NCBI GenBank assembly: GCA_019916065.1
Contig: CM034237.1
Coordinates: forward strand, 26,346,340-26,410,339
From: Vitellaria paradoxa
Taxonomy: Eukaryota > Streptophyta > Magnoliopsida > Ericales > Sapotaceae
Length of the DNA stretch: 64,000 nucleotides
Direction: 5' to 3'
A program made the position numbers and the translations under genes. Positions 13,001 through 23,091 of this stretch are shown piece by piece. Each line of letters begins with the position of its first letter. The first letter of the stretch is position 1. The notes beneath the pieces were generated by a model. It ran no database searches. It saw only the letters and a program-made list of their open reading frames with translations, and was not told the DNA's origin.

Positions 13001-16000
13001 TCATTGAAGCCTTCGTGGTTTGTTCTCCCTCCCCCCCTCTTCTTCTTTCTTCCCTGTCTTCTAAACTTTTTCTTCTCTCTCTATTTCTCTCTCTTTACTT
13101 CAATCTCTCTACCGTCCTGCATCAACTTAATGATGCGAAAGCCCAAATATATATATGTATATATATGAAATAATTATAGGATTTTACTTTATTTTATTAA
13201 AGATTTATTTTATTTTAGGGAAGATTTTATTTAAACTTATTTTAAGCAAGATTTATTAGAATATTTGATTTTACTTTATTTTTAGTAATCTTGAGGATGT
13301 AATAGCCTATTTAAAGGCTTAAGATAATTAGGGTTGGACACATTGATGAATATGAAAAATTAAGTTATTGAAACCTCTATGATTTGTTCTCCCTCCCCCT
13401 CCCCCTCCCCCTCCCCCTCTTCTTCTTTCTTCCCTCTCTCCTAAACTTCTTCTTCTCTTTCTATTTCTCTCTCTTTACTTTAATCTCTCTACCGTATTGA
13501 AGTCACAAAATATCCCCACTAGCAAATACTAAGCATAAAAATATCCATACCAACAAATCCTGTAACAGCTCTGAGCTAAAAGGGCAAAAAACGATGGTGT
13601 TTGGTTCCCCAACCCCCCTCCCCCAAAAAAAAAATTGGTGTAAAAGTGATACATGGTAAAATTTGATTGGAGAAAGTTGGGGGAAATTGGTAAAAGTTAA
13701 AGAGTTTTTTTGGGTGTTTTTTGGTGATCCAAACACCCCTAAGCATGCAATATTGGTCAGCTTACAAGCAAAATGGAAAATATAAAGATATGAAACGCAA
13801 ACCTTGTTGGTAGCTGATCTAAAAGTTCTGCTGGTAGGCCTTTGTTCTTTATCAAAGAAGCTATAGCTTCATTCATCGCTTTTAGGGGAGAGTTGGAAAT
13901 TTTTCTCACCTTGACAACCTCATCTGCAAGGATCATTGCACCAAAAGCCATTAGAAGATTCAAGGCTGTTAAACAGGTAAAATCCTTCAATAACAAACCC
14001 TCTCCCGTAACTGACTTTAATGGCTGAAGGTTTTCCAACTCTTCAAATGCACCTCCATGATCATTTTGCTTATCATGATATATGGTACAAAATTTTTGAG
14101 TGACAGGGAAACAAATAAGTGATCCATTTTCTCTGGAATAAACCTTTCTCCCAAGATCTAACCATCTAAATTTCTTCAACATGTCCTTCCCCGATTTTGC
14201 ATATTTTCTTTCAAGTTGTAAAACCCAATGTGAAGCAACACACTGTTCCTCAATATCTGTTTCTGGTTTATTGGTTTCAAAATTCAGGTCAGGACCTTCA
14301 TTTGATATTTGTGCGCTTCTCTTCTGTTGAACCTGAAAATCGCCATTCCCTTTATCTACAACCCTTTCATCTTCGTAAATAGTATGCCTCACTCCAGTTT
14401 CAATAGATAATGGGCTGTAGCCTAAAGACATTAGTGGTAGCAAATTCAGTTTTATTGGTTCACTAAACTTTGTTCCAAATGCATAACACGATGCCCCACC
14501 GCCAATCACAACTAGATCATTATCGACAACACTGGCTGTGCAGCGAACAAAAAGATCTTTGCCAATAGAGTTGAGCATTACATGCTTCCACAAACCGATC
14601 CGCAAGTCGAGCAATGACAGCTCTTGATAATCTTGTCTAAGAGGGCATCCCCCTATAATGCCCACATAATTCTTATAAATAAACATGGAATGTGAAAACC
14701 TTGCATATGGAGTTCCCCCAGCCATACTTTTCTTTTTCCATAAGCATGTTTGAGTGTCAAAACTATAAAAGTCTCCTAGTGCTTTCTCTCCATCATATCC
14801 TCCAAACATGAATAACATGGATCCACATGCCACCAAGGTGTGGGAATGACGGGCACATGGCCATTCCCCTTGGGCAGGTATGTCATTCCACTTCAAACTC
14901 AATGTGTCAAGGACATGGAGTTCTGAAGAGATTAAATCACCATTAAGTCCCCCAAATACATAGATTTTTGAATTTATAGCTGCCGCTGCATGCCGATGAC
15001 TGCATAATATTATAGAAAGTTATCAGTTTAGGAGATTAAATCAACAATTCTTTCTCAGGAGGAAATACAAATGTAGACAATCACAAAATTTTTTAAAAGA
15101 TTCAAACACAACAAATTTCTTCCAATTCTTCAGTCTTTTTCTTTCTTTTCCCTCCAAAACATTGAATGTTCAATTATTGTGTTGACAAAAAGAAAATAAC
15201 CTCATCATAAAGGTAAACATCGAGATCAAATTTCATTGCAAGAGTACGCAGATGATATGGCTATCAACTTACTGAATAGACAAAACTACAATAGATAACT
15301 GGATGTGTTAAAAACATCACCTTGGTGGAAATACACTGCCTGTGCATTCTAATAACTTCCATTCACCCTTTATTGTATTAAGGACCCAAACATCATTCAA
15401 AATATTCACTGGATCGGCCCTACCTCCAATAAGAAACATAAGACTTCCTACCATACAAGAGGTGTGACCCAAGCGTGGAGATGGAGCTGCCCGAACGTTT
15501 ATTGTTTCTAGCTTACCACACAATGGGTCAAGCAACAAAGCATCATTTCTTCGTGCATGCCTTCCCATGCCCCCAAAACCACCAAAAATGATAACCTTTT
15601 TGTGGTTTACATTATCCAATGTACAGGCAGAGTGACCCCAAAGAAAAAGCTTCTCGTCATCAATGATTAACATCTCAACCATAGGTAGACCGATATTCAC
15701 AACTCCTGAAGACCCTGCCAATGATTTAAAGATTCAGACCTGATGTCAAATTAATGGAAAGTGTCCTGCAATAGAAAACATGTTAGTATGTAACAGTACT
15801 TCCAACCAGCATCCAAAGCAATGAACTGGAGATCCATATGCCTAACAAAAGCTTTAATATCTAAAAGCCAAATTTATTCCTAACATCTTGCCAGAATTGT
15901 ACTATCTAATTAGAACAGAAAATGATTTTTGAGATCCACTACATTCAAAGAAATATCATATACGGGCTGAATAAGATATTGGTGTTTATTCGTAGCACTA

Positions 16001-17310
16001 GCAATAGCCAATTAGGACGTGTTTCTTGTAGATATGTGTTTGAATGTGTGAAACTATTTCAATATATACTTTTAATAGAAGAAAGCGACTCGATGCTCCA
16101 ATTCATATAAGTCCAATGTTACATGAACTCTTCTATTTCCGCTAATACACCCGTATTCACCGGAGATGATAAGGATAGGGATACAAGATGTGTGTAGAGC
16201 TCCCAATCCTCTAATTTTTAAACAAACTTGCAAAAGCTTCACTGCGGATATTTGTAATGTAACTATACTTTCCACCAATAAAAATTGAGCATATATAATA
16301 TATATAACTACTTATCATTACTGTTGTTAGGAGTATTTGATGAACCATTGATGGTTTGTAAATATTGAACTATTTGGAGTATCTATACTTGTTACACTTT
16401 TTTCATAAATCTACAATGAATCATTTTATTATAAATTTTCTTAAATATTTTTATTTTTTATAAATTTTTAAAAATTATATACTTTTTTCTTTAAATATTG
16501 TTTTTTTTATTTTGTATATTGATAATATTTTATTTACCACAAAATTAAATATGTTACAAGAACTCACAACAAATTCAGAACATTCTAAATAACAACTGTG
16601 TATGAGGGATCACTAGAGAATTGACAATTGTCTAGTATTAAAATTATTATTATGTCCACTATCCACCTTGAACATCTCCTTTCAAGTTACTCAATCAAAT
16701 GATCACCATAGTGTTGCAGTAACTTTGGTTCTATTTAACACACATCTCATTTATATACTACACGTTAGAGCAGTATATTTTCACAAGTGTCCCTACTTTT
16801 TTGGACTTTTTTTTTTTTGTGTTTTGCTTTTATATTTTTAAAATCAATATGTGTATCACTTTTTTTATGTGTTATTTTTTGTTTTATTATTTTAATTTTT
16901 TGTGAGTAAATTTATAATGGGTCATTTTATTATTGTTATGAATATTTGGGTTATTTCTTAAATGAATAACCGATGTATGTTTTCACTGACAAATTAAAAG
17001 ATTTTTTTATTTTTTATTGTTATTCTTATTCAAAAAAAAAAAACATAAGCCGTAACTTAAAATGCAAAGGCAATCCATAAAAAAATGAATCAAACGGTCA
17101 ATATATGCCTAATTCGTCCCATATCAAGTGGGCCCACAAAAAAACCTATGCTACTTGTACAAGAGAGAAAAGGGAGAAGGTGTGAGCTTCCAAAAGAATT
17201 TATTTATCATGTTGTCTTCCAAAAGAGATATGCACAACCTTGCAAATCGAACTTTCATTTCTTCCTTCCTTTCTTCTTTAAATTCTCCAGATCGATTAAA
17301 AGAGGTGTAT

Positions 17311-17382
<72 letters not shown>

Positions 17383-19218
17383 TCCAATCTAACGGAATGG
17401 ACCCACAATCTTGGTTTCAAAGACATAGTGACCCTTGATTTCCTTTTCTTTCGCTCACTCTCCTCCACATGGCCCCTTCTGGTAAAGCCACGTGTCATTT
17501 CCTTATGAACTCTCACATAATTCTCACATATTAATGTATTAATATAAATTTGAATAAGGAACAATACACATCTGATGATAAAGAAATTTTTCTAACTTTT
17601 CACATGGGTGAAACATAAAAATTTTCTTTTACTCTAAATTTCATTTAATTTCAAGTACATTCCTTAATAACAACAGTATATTGTGTTAGTATAAAATATA
17701 TGATATAATTAAATGTTCATGACGTATCCACATATCCATTCCCAACTTTTACATAAGTATCCAAAAATCCTCAACCTAATGTTTAGAGAAGTACACATGA
17801 ACACATGCAAATACCCACACCTTAGTTAATTTAATATAGCAAGAGTCAATAAAGAAAGTAAAAGTCATACTCAAGCATCCTGAAGTCACCTAATTGATTT
17901 GCAGCATGGTATTCTACACCTACACCCACTACATCAAAAATATAAATATAGACAACACTAATTTGGGGGTAGAGGAATTTTTTTTCTCTCATTTTAATTT
18001 TTCATTACAAGCACAGTTGGGTCTCATTCAGAACATTAATATTTTGAATTGGATATCTTGACACCACTCCAAAGGCCAGGTTTGAAATAATTGCATTTTT
18101 TGGATAATTCATTCAACATCATAAACAAACCATAAAGGGGGGCAATTTTCACGCCTAATTCTTCCGATCCAAAAGATGACCATATTACATTGCAATCCAG
18201 AAATTTTCGAAGAAAAGTTGTATGTCCACAAATGAGTCTGTTAGCACATAAAAAGTTGTAAGTCTAAGAACACATCCAAAAAAGCAAGTCCCGTGTTAAC
18301 TCGCTCTATGTTCATCTATAACGAAAGTATGATTATCAAACAACAACTGAATCCAAAATTGAACTCACACAATACATACAATCTCGAATCAATTCAAATC
18401 TCGGTAATACAAAACCATCAGTTACCTAACCGAGTGTCATTAGGCACTCTGCCATTGGAATCCACATCTATATCCTGATCATTTTTGGACAAATTCAGCT
18501 GACACTCAGAACTCGATTCCTCAACCTTTACAGAACCTTCACTATCATCTGTTACTCCATTCCCCAACACTAGCTCACCACTCTCTGCAACTTGAGGTCC
18601 AAAAGAACCATAGCTCAATAAAGCTTTCAGAAAACTATCAGTTCTTCGCCTATTCGCCTCCATCTTCTCATTGGCAATGCCCACAAGGAACCTCACATAC
18701 TCCGGCGGCACCAAAATGCGATCCCTATCCCCCAATGGCACCTCCAGCCGGATCGAACACCGGATAGCAATGATCACACGCTTGCTCACGCTAGTAATGC
18801 CCGACTCTCTGAACCCACAAGAGATAGCTAAAGAGACCAATGTCTGAGCAGACGGGACGTCTTTGCATTCGACGGCTATGATCAAGGGTTCGAACCGAAA
18901 GACAGGGTTGGAGGGGTGAGTCTGGATTGGCTCAGTCGTGGGGAAGAGAAGGTTGAGGACTGAATCTGGGTCGGCTTGGTTGTGGGTTATGAAGAGCCAA
19001 GTGCCTCCTCTGGCTTTTTTCTTGAGGGCGGTGGCGGCGGGTTGGGAGAGGATGGAGATGCGGCCGGAGCAAGAGCTGGTGGTGAAGTAAGAAGGGTGTG
19101 AGTTGATGGCGTTGAGAAGGGGGATGATGGGTGCGTCCAAGGTGCCTTTTGGTGATTTATCAGGCTCTGGGGAACTCATGGATGCTAGTGTTGCCGCCTT
19201 CCTCCTCTCGAACTCCAT
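3127..19218 (-). CDS. TYW2/3: tRNA wybutosine-synthesizing fusion protein TYW2/TYW3 with Kelch (TYW4-like) domain; 3' end outside window; frameshifted in exon 6
   Basis: This is the plant fusion enzyme that modifies guanosine 37 of tRNA-Phe to wybutosine, recognised by similarity along its whole length to the plant TYW2/TYW3 fusion family. Seven exons join in phase: 18426-19218, 15321-15714, 13803-14999, 11444-11573, 10640-10875, 10108-10242, 3127-3203. Residues 1-220 are the TYW3 methyltransferase domain (SSCSGR at 48-53). Residues about 280-570 carry six Kelch blades (FGGFGG, IGGRAD, FGGLNG, FGGYDG, IGGCP, IGGGA) matching the TYW4 C-terminal part. From about 654 comes the TYW2 aminocarboxypropyl-transferase, with SAM motif VDLFAGIG at 901-908 and YACEWNP at 924-930. 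The start MEFERRKAAT matches the family start; an in-frame ATG at 19428 lies in transposon-like sequence and is unlikely. The last exon (about 65 residues expected) is not in the window. Exon 6 lacks one base and stops at residue 944, so the copy may be a pseudogene or contain a sequence error. Confidence 0.93.
3204..4873. other. Intron 6, distal part: AT-rich, two poly-A tracts, no gene
   Basis: Contains A-runs at about 3520-3545 and 3975-4010, which may mark old retroposon tails. The open frame at 4100-4384 has no recognisable domain and low-complexity composition, so I do not call it a gene. Confidence 0.5.
4874..5236 (+). repeat. 5' LTR of the intron-6 gypsy element
   Basis: It is a direct repeat of 7945-8266, with shared blocks such as TTATTATTTGGACC, AAACCCTAATTA and TGCTCCCTACT. 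It carries a C/T-rich stretch of CCTCCT and TTC units near 5165-5205 that is shorter in the other copy. Confidence 0.85.
5244..5255 (+). other. Primer-binding site (initiator Met tRNA type), one mismatch
   Basis: TGATATCAGAGC follows the left LTR by 7 bp. The canonical plant site is TGGTATCAGAGC. Confidence 0.75.
5334..5491. mobile_element. Short PIF/Harbinger-like MITE, copy 1 of a roughly 155-bp family
   Basis: The ends GGGGTGTTTGGTTGAC and (inverted) GGCCTTGTTTGGCACC form an imperfect terminal inverted repeat. The flanks are TAG and TAA, a slightly decayed TAA-type duplication. The interior shares GATTGGAGGAAA and the right-hand TTTTTGGTGGTGCC-like block with the copies at 13594-13739 and 51176-51331. 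Confidence 0.75.
6151..6760 (+). pseudogene. Gag relic of the intron-6 gypsy element
   Basis: The frame opens with MNFENQSYWSN and a VKDPPYFSDTIDPREFLDWV block, the start of the gypsy gag core. It continues with stops and frame changes through SWSQLMCLKQEL-like and YTHKTLNETYSKALEIEKY pieces. No zinc knuckle is clear. Not functional. Confidence 0.7.
7945..8266 (+). repeat. 3' LTR of the intron-6 gypsy element
   Basis: Direct repeat of 4874-5236, about 40 bp shorter because the TTC tract and a few internal bases are missing. It is preceded by the purine-rich stretch CAAGAGAG, a weak polypurine-tract candidate. Confidence 0.85.
8267..9099. other. Intron 6, middle part, no gene
   Basis: AT-rich sequence without a recognisable domain. 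The open frame at 8754-8945 is unassigned. Sequence just before 9100 may belong to the LINE tail that follows. Confidence 0.4.
9100..9375 (+). mobile_element. 3' end of a degenerate L1-type LINE
   Basis: One plus frame reads LRERNKRAFQDIEFPLYRT (about 9140-9200), matching the C-terminal WRERNRRAFE-like block of plant L1 ORF2. It is followed by an untranslated tail ending in TAAACTTTATTACTTATCAAA, the usual end of such elements. Only the tail is preserved. Confidence 0.65.
9376..10107. other. Intron 6, proximal part, no gene
   Basis: AT-rich, with a C-run and A-run near 9510-9530. No domain seen on either strand. Confidence 0.4.
10108..10242 (-). CDS. TYW2/3: TYW2/3 exon 6, with a one-base deletion
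   Basis: Acceptor ATCAG at 10243; donor AAA|GTATGG at 10107. It encodes the second SAM-binding segment (KLVYACEWNPHAIEALKQN). The frame then runs into TAA at 10160-10158, just after a four-T run (10165-10162 on the minus strand). Beyond this the +1-shifted frame reads DRCIILEGDNRITAPK, the expected continuation. The exon is 135 nt, whereas phase with exons 5 and 7 requires 136. This agrees with one lost base in or near the T run. Confidence 0.9.
10640..10875 (-). CDS. TYW2/3: TYW2/3 exon 5
   Basis: Acceptor TTTCTAG at 10876; donor CCAG|GTATTC at 10639. It opens in phase 0 with GHVAPTGTRDSTLEILVGDN and contains the SAM motif VDLFAGIGYF. This is the best-conserved part of the TYW2 domain. Confidence 0.93.
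11444..11573 (-). CDS. TYW2/3: TYW2/3 exon 4
   Basis: Acceptor TTCACCAG at 11574; donor CGGCAG|GTAAAT at 11443. It encodes WERMGDIVVLPVSSFKDPVW and ends HRLARQ, the N-terminal subdomain of the TYW2 methyltransferase. Confidence 0.93.
11666..11927. mobile_element. PIF/Harbinger-like MITE inserted in the TRIM 3' LTR
   Basis: A 262-bp insertion flanked by TAA on both sides (11663-11665 and 11928-11930). The imperfect inverted ends are GCTGCATTTGGGAA and (inverted) CCTTACTTTGAGAA. The interior is rich in GCTAGC palindromes. The LTR sequence resumes exactly beyond each TAA, which proves insertion. Confidence 0.85.
12448..12459 (-). other. Primer-binding site of the TRIM (Met tRNA type)
   Basis: On the minus strand it reads TTGGTATCAGAG, 3 bp after the end of the 5' LTR. 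Confidence 0.8.
12781..13504. repeat. Two tandem LTR-like direct repeats (12781-13124 and 13131-13504)
   Basis: Both copies start TGATG(T/C)GAAAGCC. They share ATTTTACTTTATTTTATTAA, the AATCTTGAG(A/G)ATGTA block, a TTTAAAGG(T/C)TTAAGATAATTAG block and a long C/T-rich end. The first ends CTGCATCA, so TG...CA termini with inverted ends suggest LTRs. They are separated by only 6 bp (ACTTAA), with no interior. This looks like a recombined or tandem pair of solo LTRs rather than a whole element. The second copy has a (TA)n insert and an expanded CCCTCC run. Confidence 0.7.
13594..13739. mobile_element. Short PIF/Harbinger-like MITE, copy 2 of the roughly 155-bp family
   Basis: Ends GGTGTTTGGTTCCC and (inverted) GGGGTGTTTGGATCACC. 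TAA follows the right end, while the left duplication has decayed. Internal GATTGGAG and TTTTTTGGTGATCC blocks match the copies at 5334 and 51176. Confidence 0.7.
13803..14999 (-). CDS. TYW2/3: TYW2/3 exon 3 (Kelch blades and start of TYW2 domain)
   Basis: Acceptor TTATGCAG at 15000; donor ACAAG|GTTTGC at 13802. The 1197-nt exon opens with HRHAAAAINSKIYVFGG and holds four of the six Kelch blades. It then has a variable acidic linker and the WVLQLERKYAK start of the TYW2 part, ending GLPAELLDQLPT. Free of stops throughout. Confidence 0.95.
15321..15714 (-). CDS. TYW2/3: TYW2/3 exon 2 (first Kelch blades)
   Basis: Acceptor TTGGCAG at 15715; donor CCAAG|GTGATG at 15320. It encodes the FLWGHSACT block, then IIFGGFGGMGRHARRND and FLIGGRADPVNILNDVW, two Kelch blades. 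An alternative acceptor at 15740 would bring in-frame stops, so 15714 is the supported start. Confidence 0.94.
15715..18425. other. Intron 1 of TYW2/3
   Basis: A 2.7-kb AT-rich intron. Besides the compound microsatellite at 17312-17382 I see no gene or transposon domain. The open frames crossing the microsatellite are repeat translations. Confidence 0.6.
17312..17382. repeat. Compound microsatellite (CT)n(GC)n(GT)n
   Basis: About 20 CT units are followed by about 7 GC units and 8 GT units. The alternating GC/GT part is Z-DNA-prone. A similar order of simple repeats (CA/CG next to CT) occurs inside the CACTA element at about 23020-23090. Confidence 0.95.
18426..19218 (-). CDS. TYW2/3: TYW2/3 exon 1 (TYW3 domain)
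   Basis: ATG at 19218-19216; donor TTAG|GTAACT at 18425, leaving phase 1. It encodes MEFERRKAATLASM at the start, PSYFTTSSCSGRISIL, a WLFITHNQAD block, FRFEPLIIAVECKD, then a GFRESGI block and RVIIAIRCSIRLEVPLGD. These are all hallmarks of the TYW3 family, which methylates the wybutosine precursor. A serine- and acid-rich linker follows to the splice site. Confidence 0.95.
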
Positions 19219-19291
19219 TGACTCTATCTCAACTCTTTGTTTCAGCACTAGATGGGAGGAACGACGAACAGGGTCTAGGTTGCAAAAGGGT
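19219..19291 (-). promoter_or_regulatory. Short remaining host leader upstream of the TYW2/3 ATG
   Basis: Only about 73 bp separate the ATG from sequence that looks like a hAT terminus (TAGTGGTGTAATTGGGTCGG at about 19291 on the plus strand). No TATA box is visible in these 73 bp. The host promoter may therefore be displaced or supplied by the transposon. Confidence 0.4.
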
Positions 19292-19829
19292 AGTGGTGTA
19301 ATTGGGTCGGGTCGGCCCTGGTTTGCCCTGTGGCCCAGATCTGGCTCAGCAACGGATCGGCCCGCCCCAACTGTCCCGGCTTCCCTCCTTGTCTGGTTGG
19401 TCGGGCTAGAAAATCCGCCCTTACCCACCCCGGTTGCTCCCGCCTATTTTTTAATATATTTAAATATTGTTAAATTTTTCAATAAAATTTATATAAATAC
19501 AAATATCATTGAAATCTATAATTAACATTTTAGTAACAAATAAAAAATTACATAATTAACATTGAATTCAAGTTACAAAGGTAGAATTCTAATTACAAAT
19601 ATTATCAAATAAAAATTAAGTACAAATTCAAAATTATTGAATAATAAAATAAATAAGTAAATTCATCACTTCAGATCTTATACATCCTAATTAAATTGGC
19701 ACCTATAAATCTAACTTTCATTTGCAAATATTATTTTATCTATATCATCACTACTATGACGTTCTACTTCGCGCAACTACATTTTTTCTAAATCATGGGT
19801 AATTTCCTCTTTTTCATTAATTTCTTATT

Positions 19830-20989
19830 GTCTTTTTTGGGCAAAGTACCAATCTCCCAAATACATTAACGTTTCCACTATTTGAGGTGCCAATCAATTT
19901 CTGCATTCATTAAGAGCGTATCCACTTGCGCTGAATATTTTTTCAAATGCTACAGTAGACACTAGGAATGGTAAGACATCGCGAGATATGGTTGCAAGTA
20001 CTGAAAAATTATATTGTTATCATTTTCTCCAATCCAAAATATAAAAATCATCATCATCATTCTCTACCAAATGATAGATCAAGATAGTGTTATGGCTTTA
20101 ATAAAGAGGAGCCTCTAGTAGATGATGAAGTCCGACGAGATTTAATTTTCTACTATATTAAGGAGTTGCTGCGTTAGGATGATGCAGATGTGATGGTTGT
20201 TTGTGAAGGTGTTTGATTATGATTATGGACCTATTTGGAACATCAAATTGTACCTAAAAAAATGAAAAAAATGTAATGTGTCAGATTTTTTTTTGCATTT
20301 GGAAGACCAACCAAAATCCATTAAGATATCCATTCAAACAGGGAGAATCAAAACATTCACACGGATTTTAAAAGAAAAGTACTAACAATAGTCTGGGATG
20401 AACCTTATGGTACTCTAGAAAAGCACTAACAAAAATATAGAAACTATGATGTCTTACTTCTAGTAGTTCTTGGAATTAGAGTTACTACTAACAGTCTCAG
20501 ACGCACACGAAGAATGAAATTGGTAAAGTTTGAAACTTTTTGTAACTTTTGATAAATTTTTGAAAGTTTTAGGCTTCCAAACGTGGCCTATATTTGTTAA
20601 CTAGGGTTTGCAAATAGTTCTTAATAGTTCTTAGTTGGTATTGTTCACTTTCAGGGTCATACATCATCTCTAATAGTACTAAATATCATGTTCTTTATAC
20701 CTAAAGTCTAAAATAGTTGCTATACCAAAAATATTTATTAAAATTTTCTATTTTGATAGAAACCGTGCCAACAAAATAATCTTGGACAATATACTTTTTA
20801 AAAATTTGATCAATTAAAGCAAGTTGATATGTAATACTAGAAGAAGAAGGATAGTAAACTTTACAAAATATTCTAGTTGCAATATAAAATACACGAAGAA
20901 AATCTTTATAAAAATAATATTTGCCCAATCAAGGGCCTTGGTAATTACTAATCCTAAACTATGATGATTTAAAATAATTAAATCAATTA
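19830..20989 (-). pseudogene. hAT transposase, C-terminal part
   Basis: On the minus strand VAFEKIFSASGYALNECRN and LAPQIVETLMYLGDWYFAQ (about 19960-19830) match the hAT dimerisation region. Upstream, FLRVFYIATRIFCKVYYPSS (about 20900-20840) and a KYFWYSNYFRL / ILDFRYK-like pair in two frames match the domain before it. There are several stops and frameshifts. Confidence 0.8.
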
Positions 20990-21314
20990 GGACTCATTTG
21001 GTTTGTTTTTCTATTTTTTGTTTTTCGTTTTTATTTTCTATTTTCTGTTTTTAACTCATTTTCTATTTTACACTTTTGAAAATAAGGAAAAAGCTCAAAA
21101 TGCATTTGGTTACTTGTGTTTTCAAAATTTGTTTTAGAAAACAGAAAATGGGCTTGCACATAAAATGAAAAATGACGAAAAGTCATTTTGAGCATTTTTA
21201 ATTCAAAATAAAGTAAATTTGAAAATAATGAAAACATAGTATTTTTTGTTTCTTTATTTAAAATTTTTGAAACATAAAACGAAAACAGAAAATAGAAAAC
21301 AGAAAAATAAACCA
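20990..21314. mobile_element. MITE-like inverted-repeat element in the hAT gene
   Basis: The left side TTTGGTTTGTTTTTCTATTTT is mirrored at the right by AAAACAGAAAAATAAACC, giving long imperfect inverted arms. It is flanked by TTA at 20987-20989 and 21315-21317. It separates two hAT coding blocks. The right arm lacks the outermost few bases. Confidence 0.65.
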
Positions 21315-21597
21315 TTACTTTTCTATATTTAGTAGTTATTTTTTAATATTAAATAAGTTGAATTCCATCCTATGCTAATATCTATTGGTAATTTTCTAGT
21401 TTTTGAATCTATTTGATTGCATATATTTGCAAATGTAGAAAGTCTTTTAGCATAACTCATAATAGAAATTACAACTTACTTAATTTTAGAAATAGAATGA
21501 TCATAAGTGCTAAATCCATCTTTGACAATTAAACTTAGGATATGGGCACAACAATGCTTATGAAATAAATTTCCCTGTAAAAGCACTGCAGGAAGAA
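21315..21597 (-). pseudogene. hAT transposase, central block
   Basis: On the minus strand GNLFHKHCCAHILSLIVKDG is followed by a DHSISKIK-type stretch and then a DISIGWNSTYLILKN-like block. These are the classic hAT catalytic-region motifs. The block breaks off exactly at the CACTA start. Confidence 0.85.
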
Positions 21598-21604
21598 CAC
21601 TACT

Positions 21605-22090
21605 ACAAGAAAGCAAGGTATAGGAAAGGAAAGTTTTTGCGAGGAAACTTATTTCCTTACTAATAGTAGGTTTTAAACAAGGAAAAAATATTTCCTTGTA
21701 AATAGTTCAAAGTGTTTTTACAAAGAAAAATTCTCTCGTTAATAATTGTCTTTTGCGAGAATTTCAAAATTTCCTCACTGTAGGGTCAAAAATATGGTGC
21801 CATAAGACGCAAGAGAGAATTGGGTAGTACTATAGGCGAGAAAATTTAGTTTCCTCACTTGTAGTGGGGTATAGGCAAGGAAATATTCGTTTCCTCGCAA
21901 ATAGTCAAGTAACTTTTTTTTTTCCTATAGGCAAGGCTCTCGCTAATAGTGGGGTATAGGAGAGGAAATATCCGTTTTTTTCGCTAATAATCAGGCAACT
22001 TTTTTTTTTCACTATAGGTGAGGAAATTAAGTTTCTTCGTTAATAGTGAGGTATTAGTAAGGAAATATATATTTTCTCACTAATAGTACT
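21605..22090. repeat. CACTA left subterminal repeat array
   Basis: About ten scattered copies in both directions of a motif near TATAGGCGAGGAAAT / TTTCCTCGC. They differ by one or two bases, often at the C of GCGAGG. Confidence 0.8.
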
Positions 22091-23056
22091 TTTATGATTC
22101 TGTTTGCCCTCCATAAATAACCTTTTGCACTCCACTTTACTTTTTCATTTATTAAAATTACACAATTGCTTTTTTAAATAGTATATATATATAATGCAAC
22201 TTACGAATTTTTTTAGATGTTTTAATAAGTGGGGAGGGAATTACAATATAATTTTTTTAGAAAAAAATTTGCTTATGCAAATGAATTACTTTACTATGAT
22301 AAAATTTTTTAATTCTAAGTTTTTTAAAAAAATATTTTTTATTATAAAAAAATTTAAATTAAGTTTTTAAAAGAAAAAAAAAACTTATGGTATGTTTGAT
22401 AAATATGATTTGTAGATTTAATTTTATGTAAGAAAAAAATATTTTGAAAAACTAAAATAAATTTATTTCCATTTATATTTTTAGCAATCATATAAAAATA
22501 ATTTTTAAATTGATTTATATCTTGACCAAATAAGAAAATAACATATTTTATTTCAATTAATTTATAAATTTTTTTCATTTTTTATCATCTTTATATCACC
22601 CTTATTTTTTTAACAAATATTGCATAATTTATTTATTTTAACATTTAAAATATTTACAATTTTTATTACTTTTTATTTCATTACATTATTTTTAAATATT
22701 TTTTCTATTCTTTTGTAGACCTAAGAGTGTTTGTTGAAATTTGTAAATTTTTTTATGAAGGGCAATTATATAATTTTAAATTATATACAATAATAAGCCT
22801 AGCCAAAAAAATTGTAAAAAGTCATAGGCAAGGAATCTTTCTTTCCTTGCTAAATTCCAATTCAAAAATTAAAAAAATACAGGAACCACTTTTTGAAACA
22901 TAAACATTTCCCCCTCTTCCAGTTACTCTACCACCATATTCCTTGCCGCTAACATAGCCGCTGCCATCTTTGCCGCTTATCCTCATCGTCTCTATCCACA
23001 GGTTCCAACCTTCTCCTTCCACACGCACGCGCGCGAACACACACACACACACTAAC

Positions 23057-23091
<35 letters not shown>

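Noticed and set aside
17085..17564. Overlapping open frames of 117-137 codons
   Set aside because: They exist because the CT/GC/GT microsatellite is open in every frame (Ser-Leu or Arg-Glu runs).
19219..19428. In-frame N-terminal extension of TYW2/3 starting MGKGGFSS
   Set aside because: The family start MEFERRK is conserved, and the extension is translated hAT-like terminal sequence.
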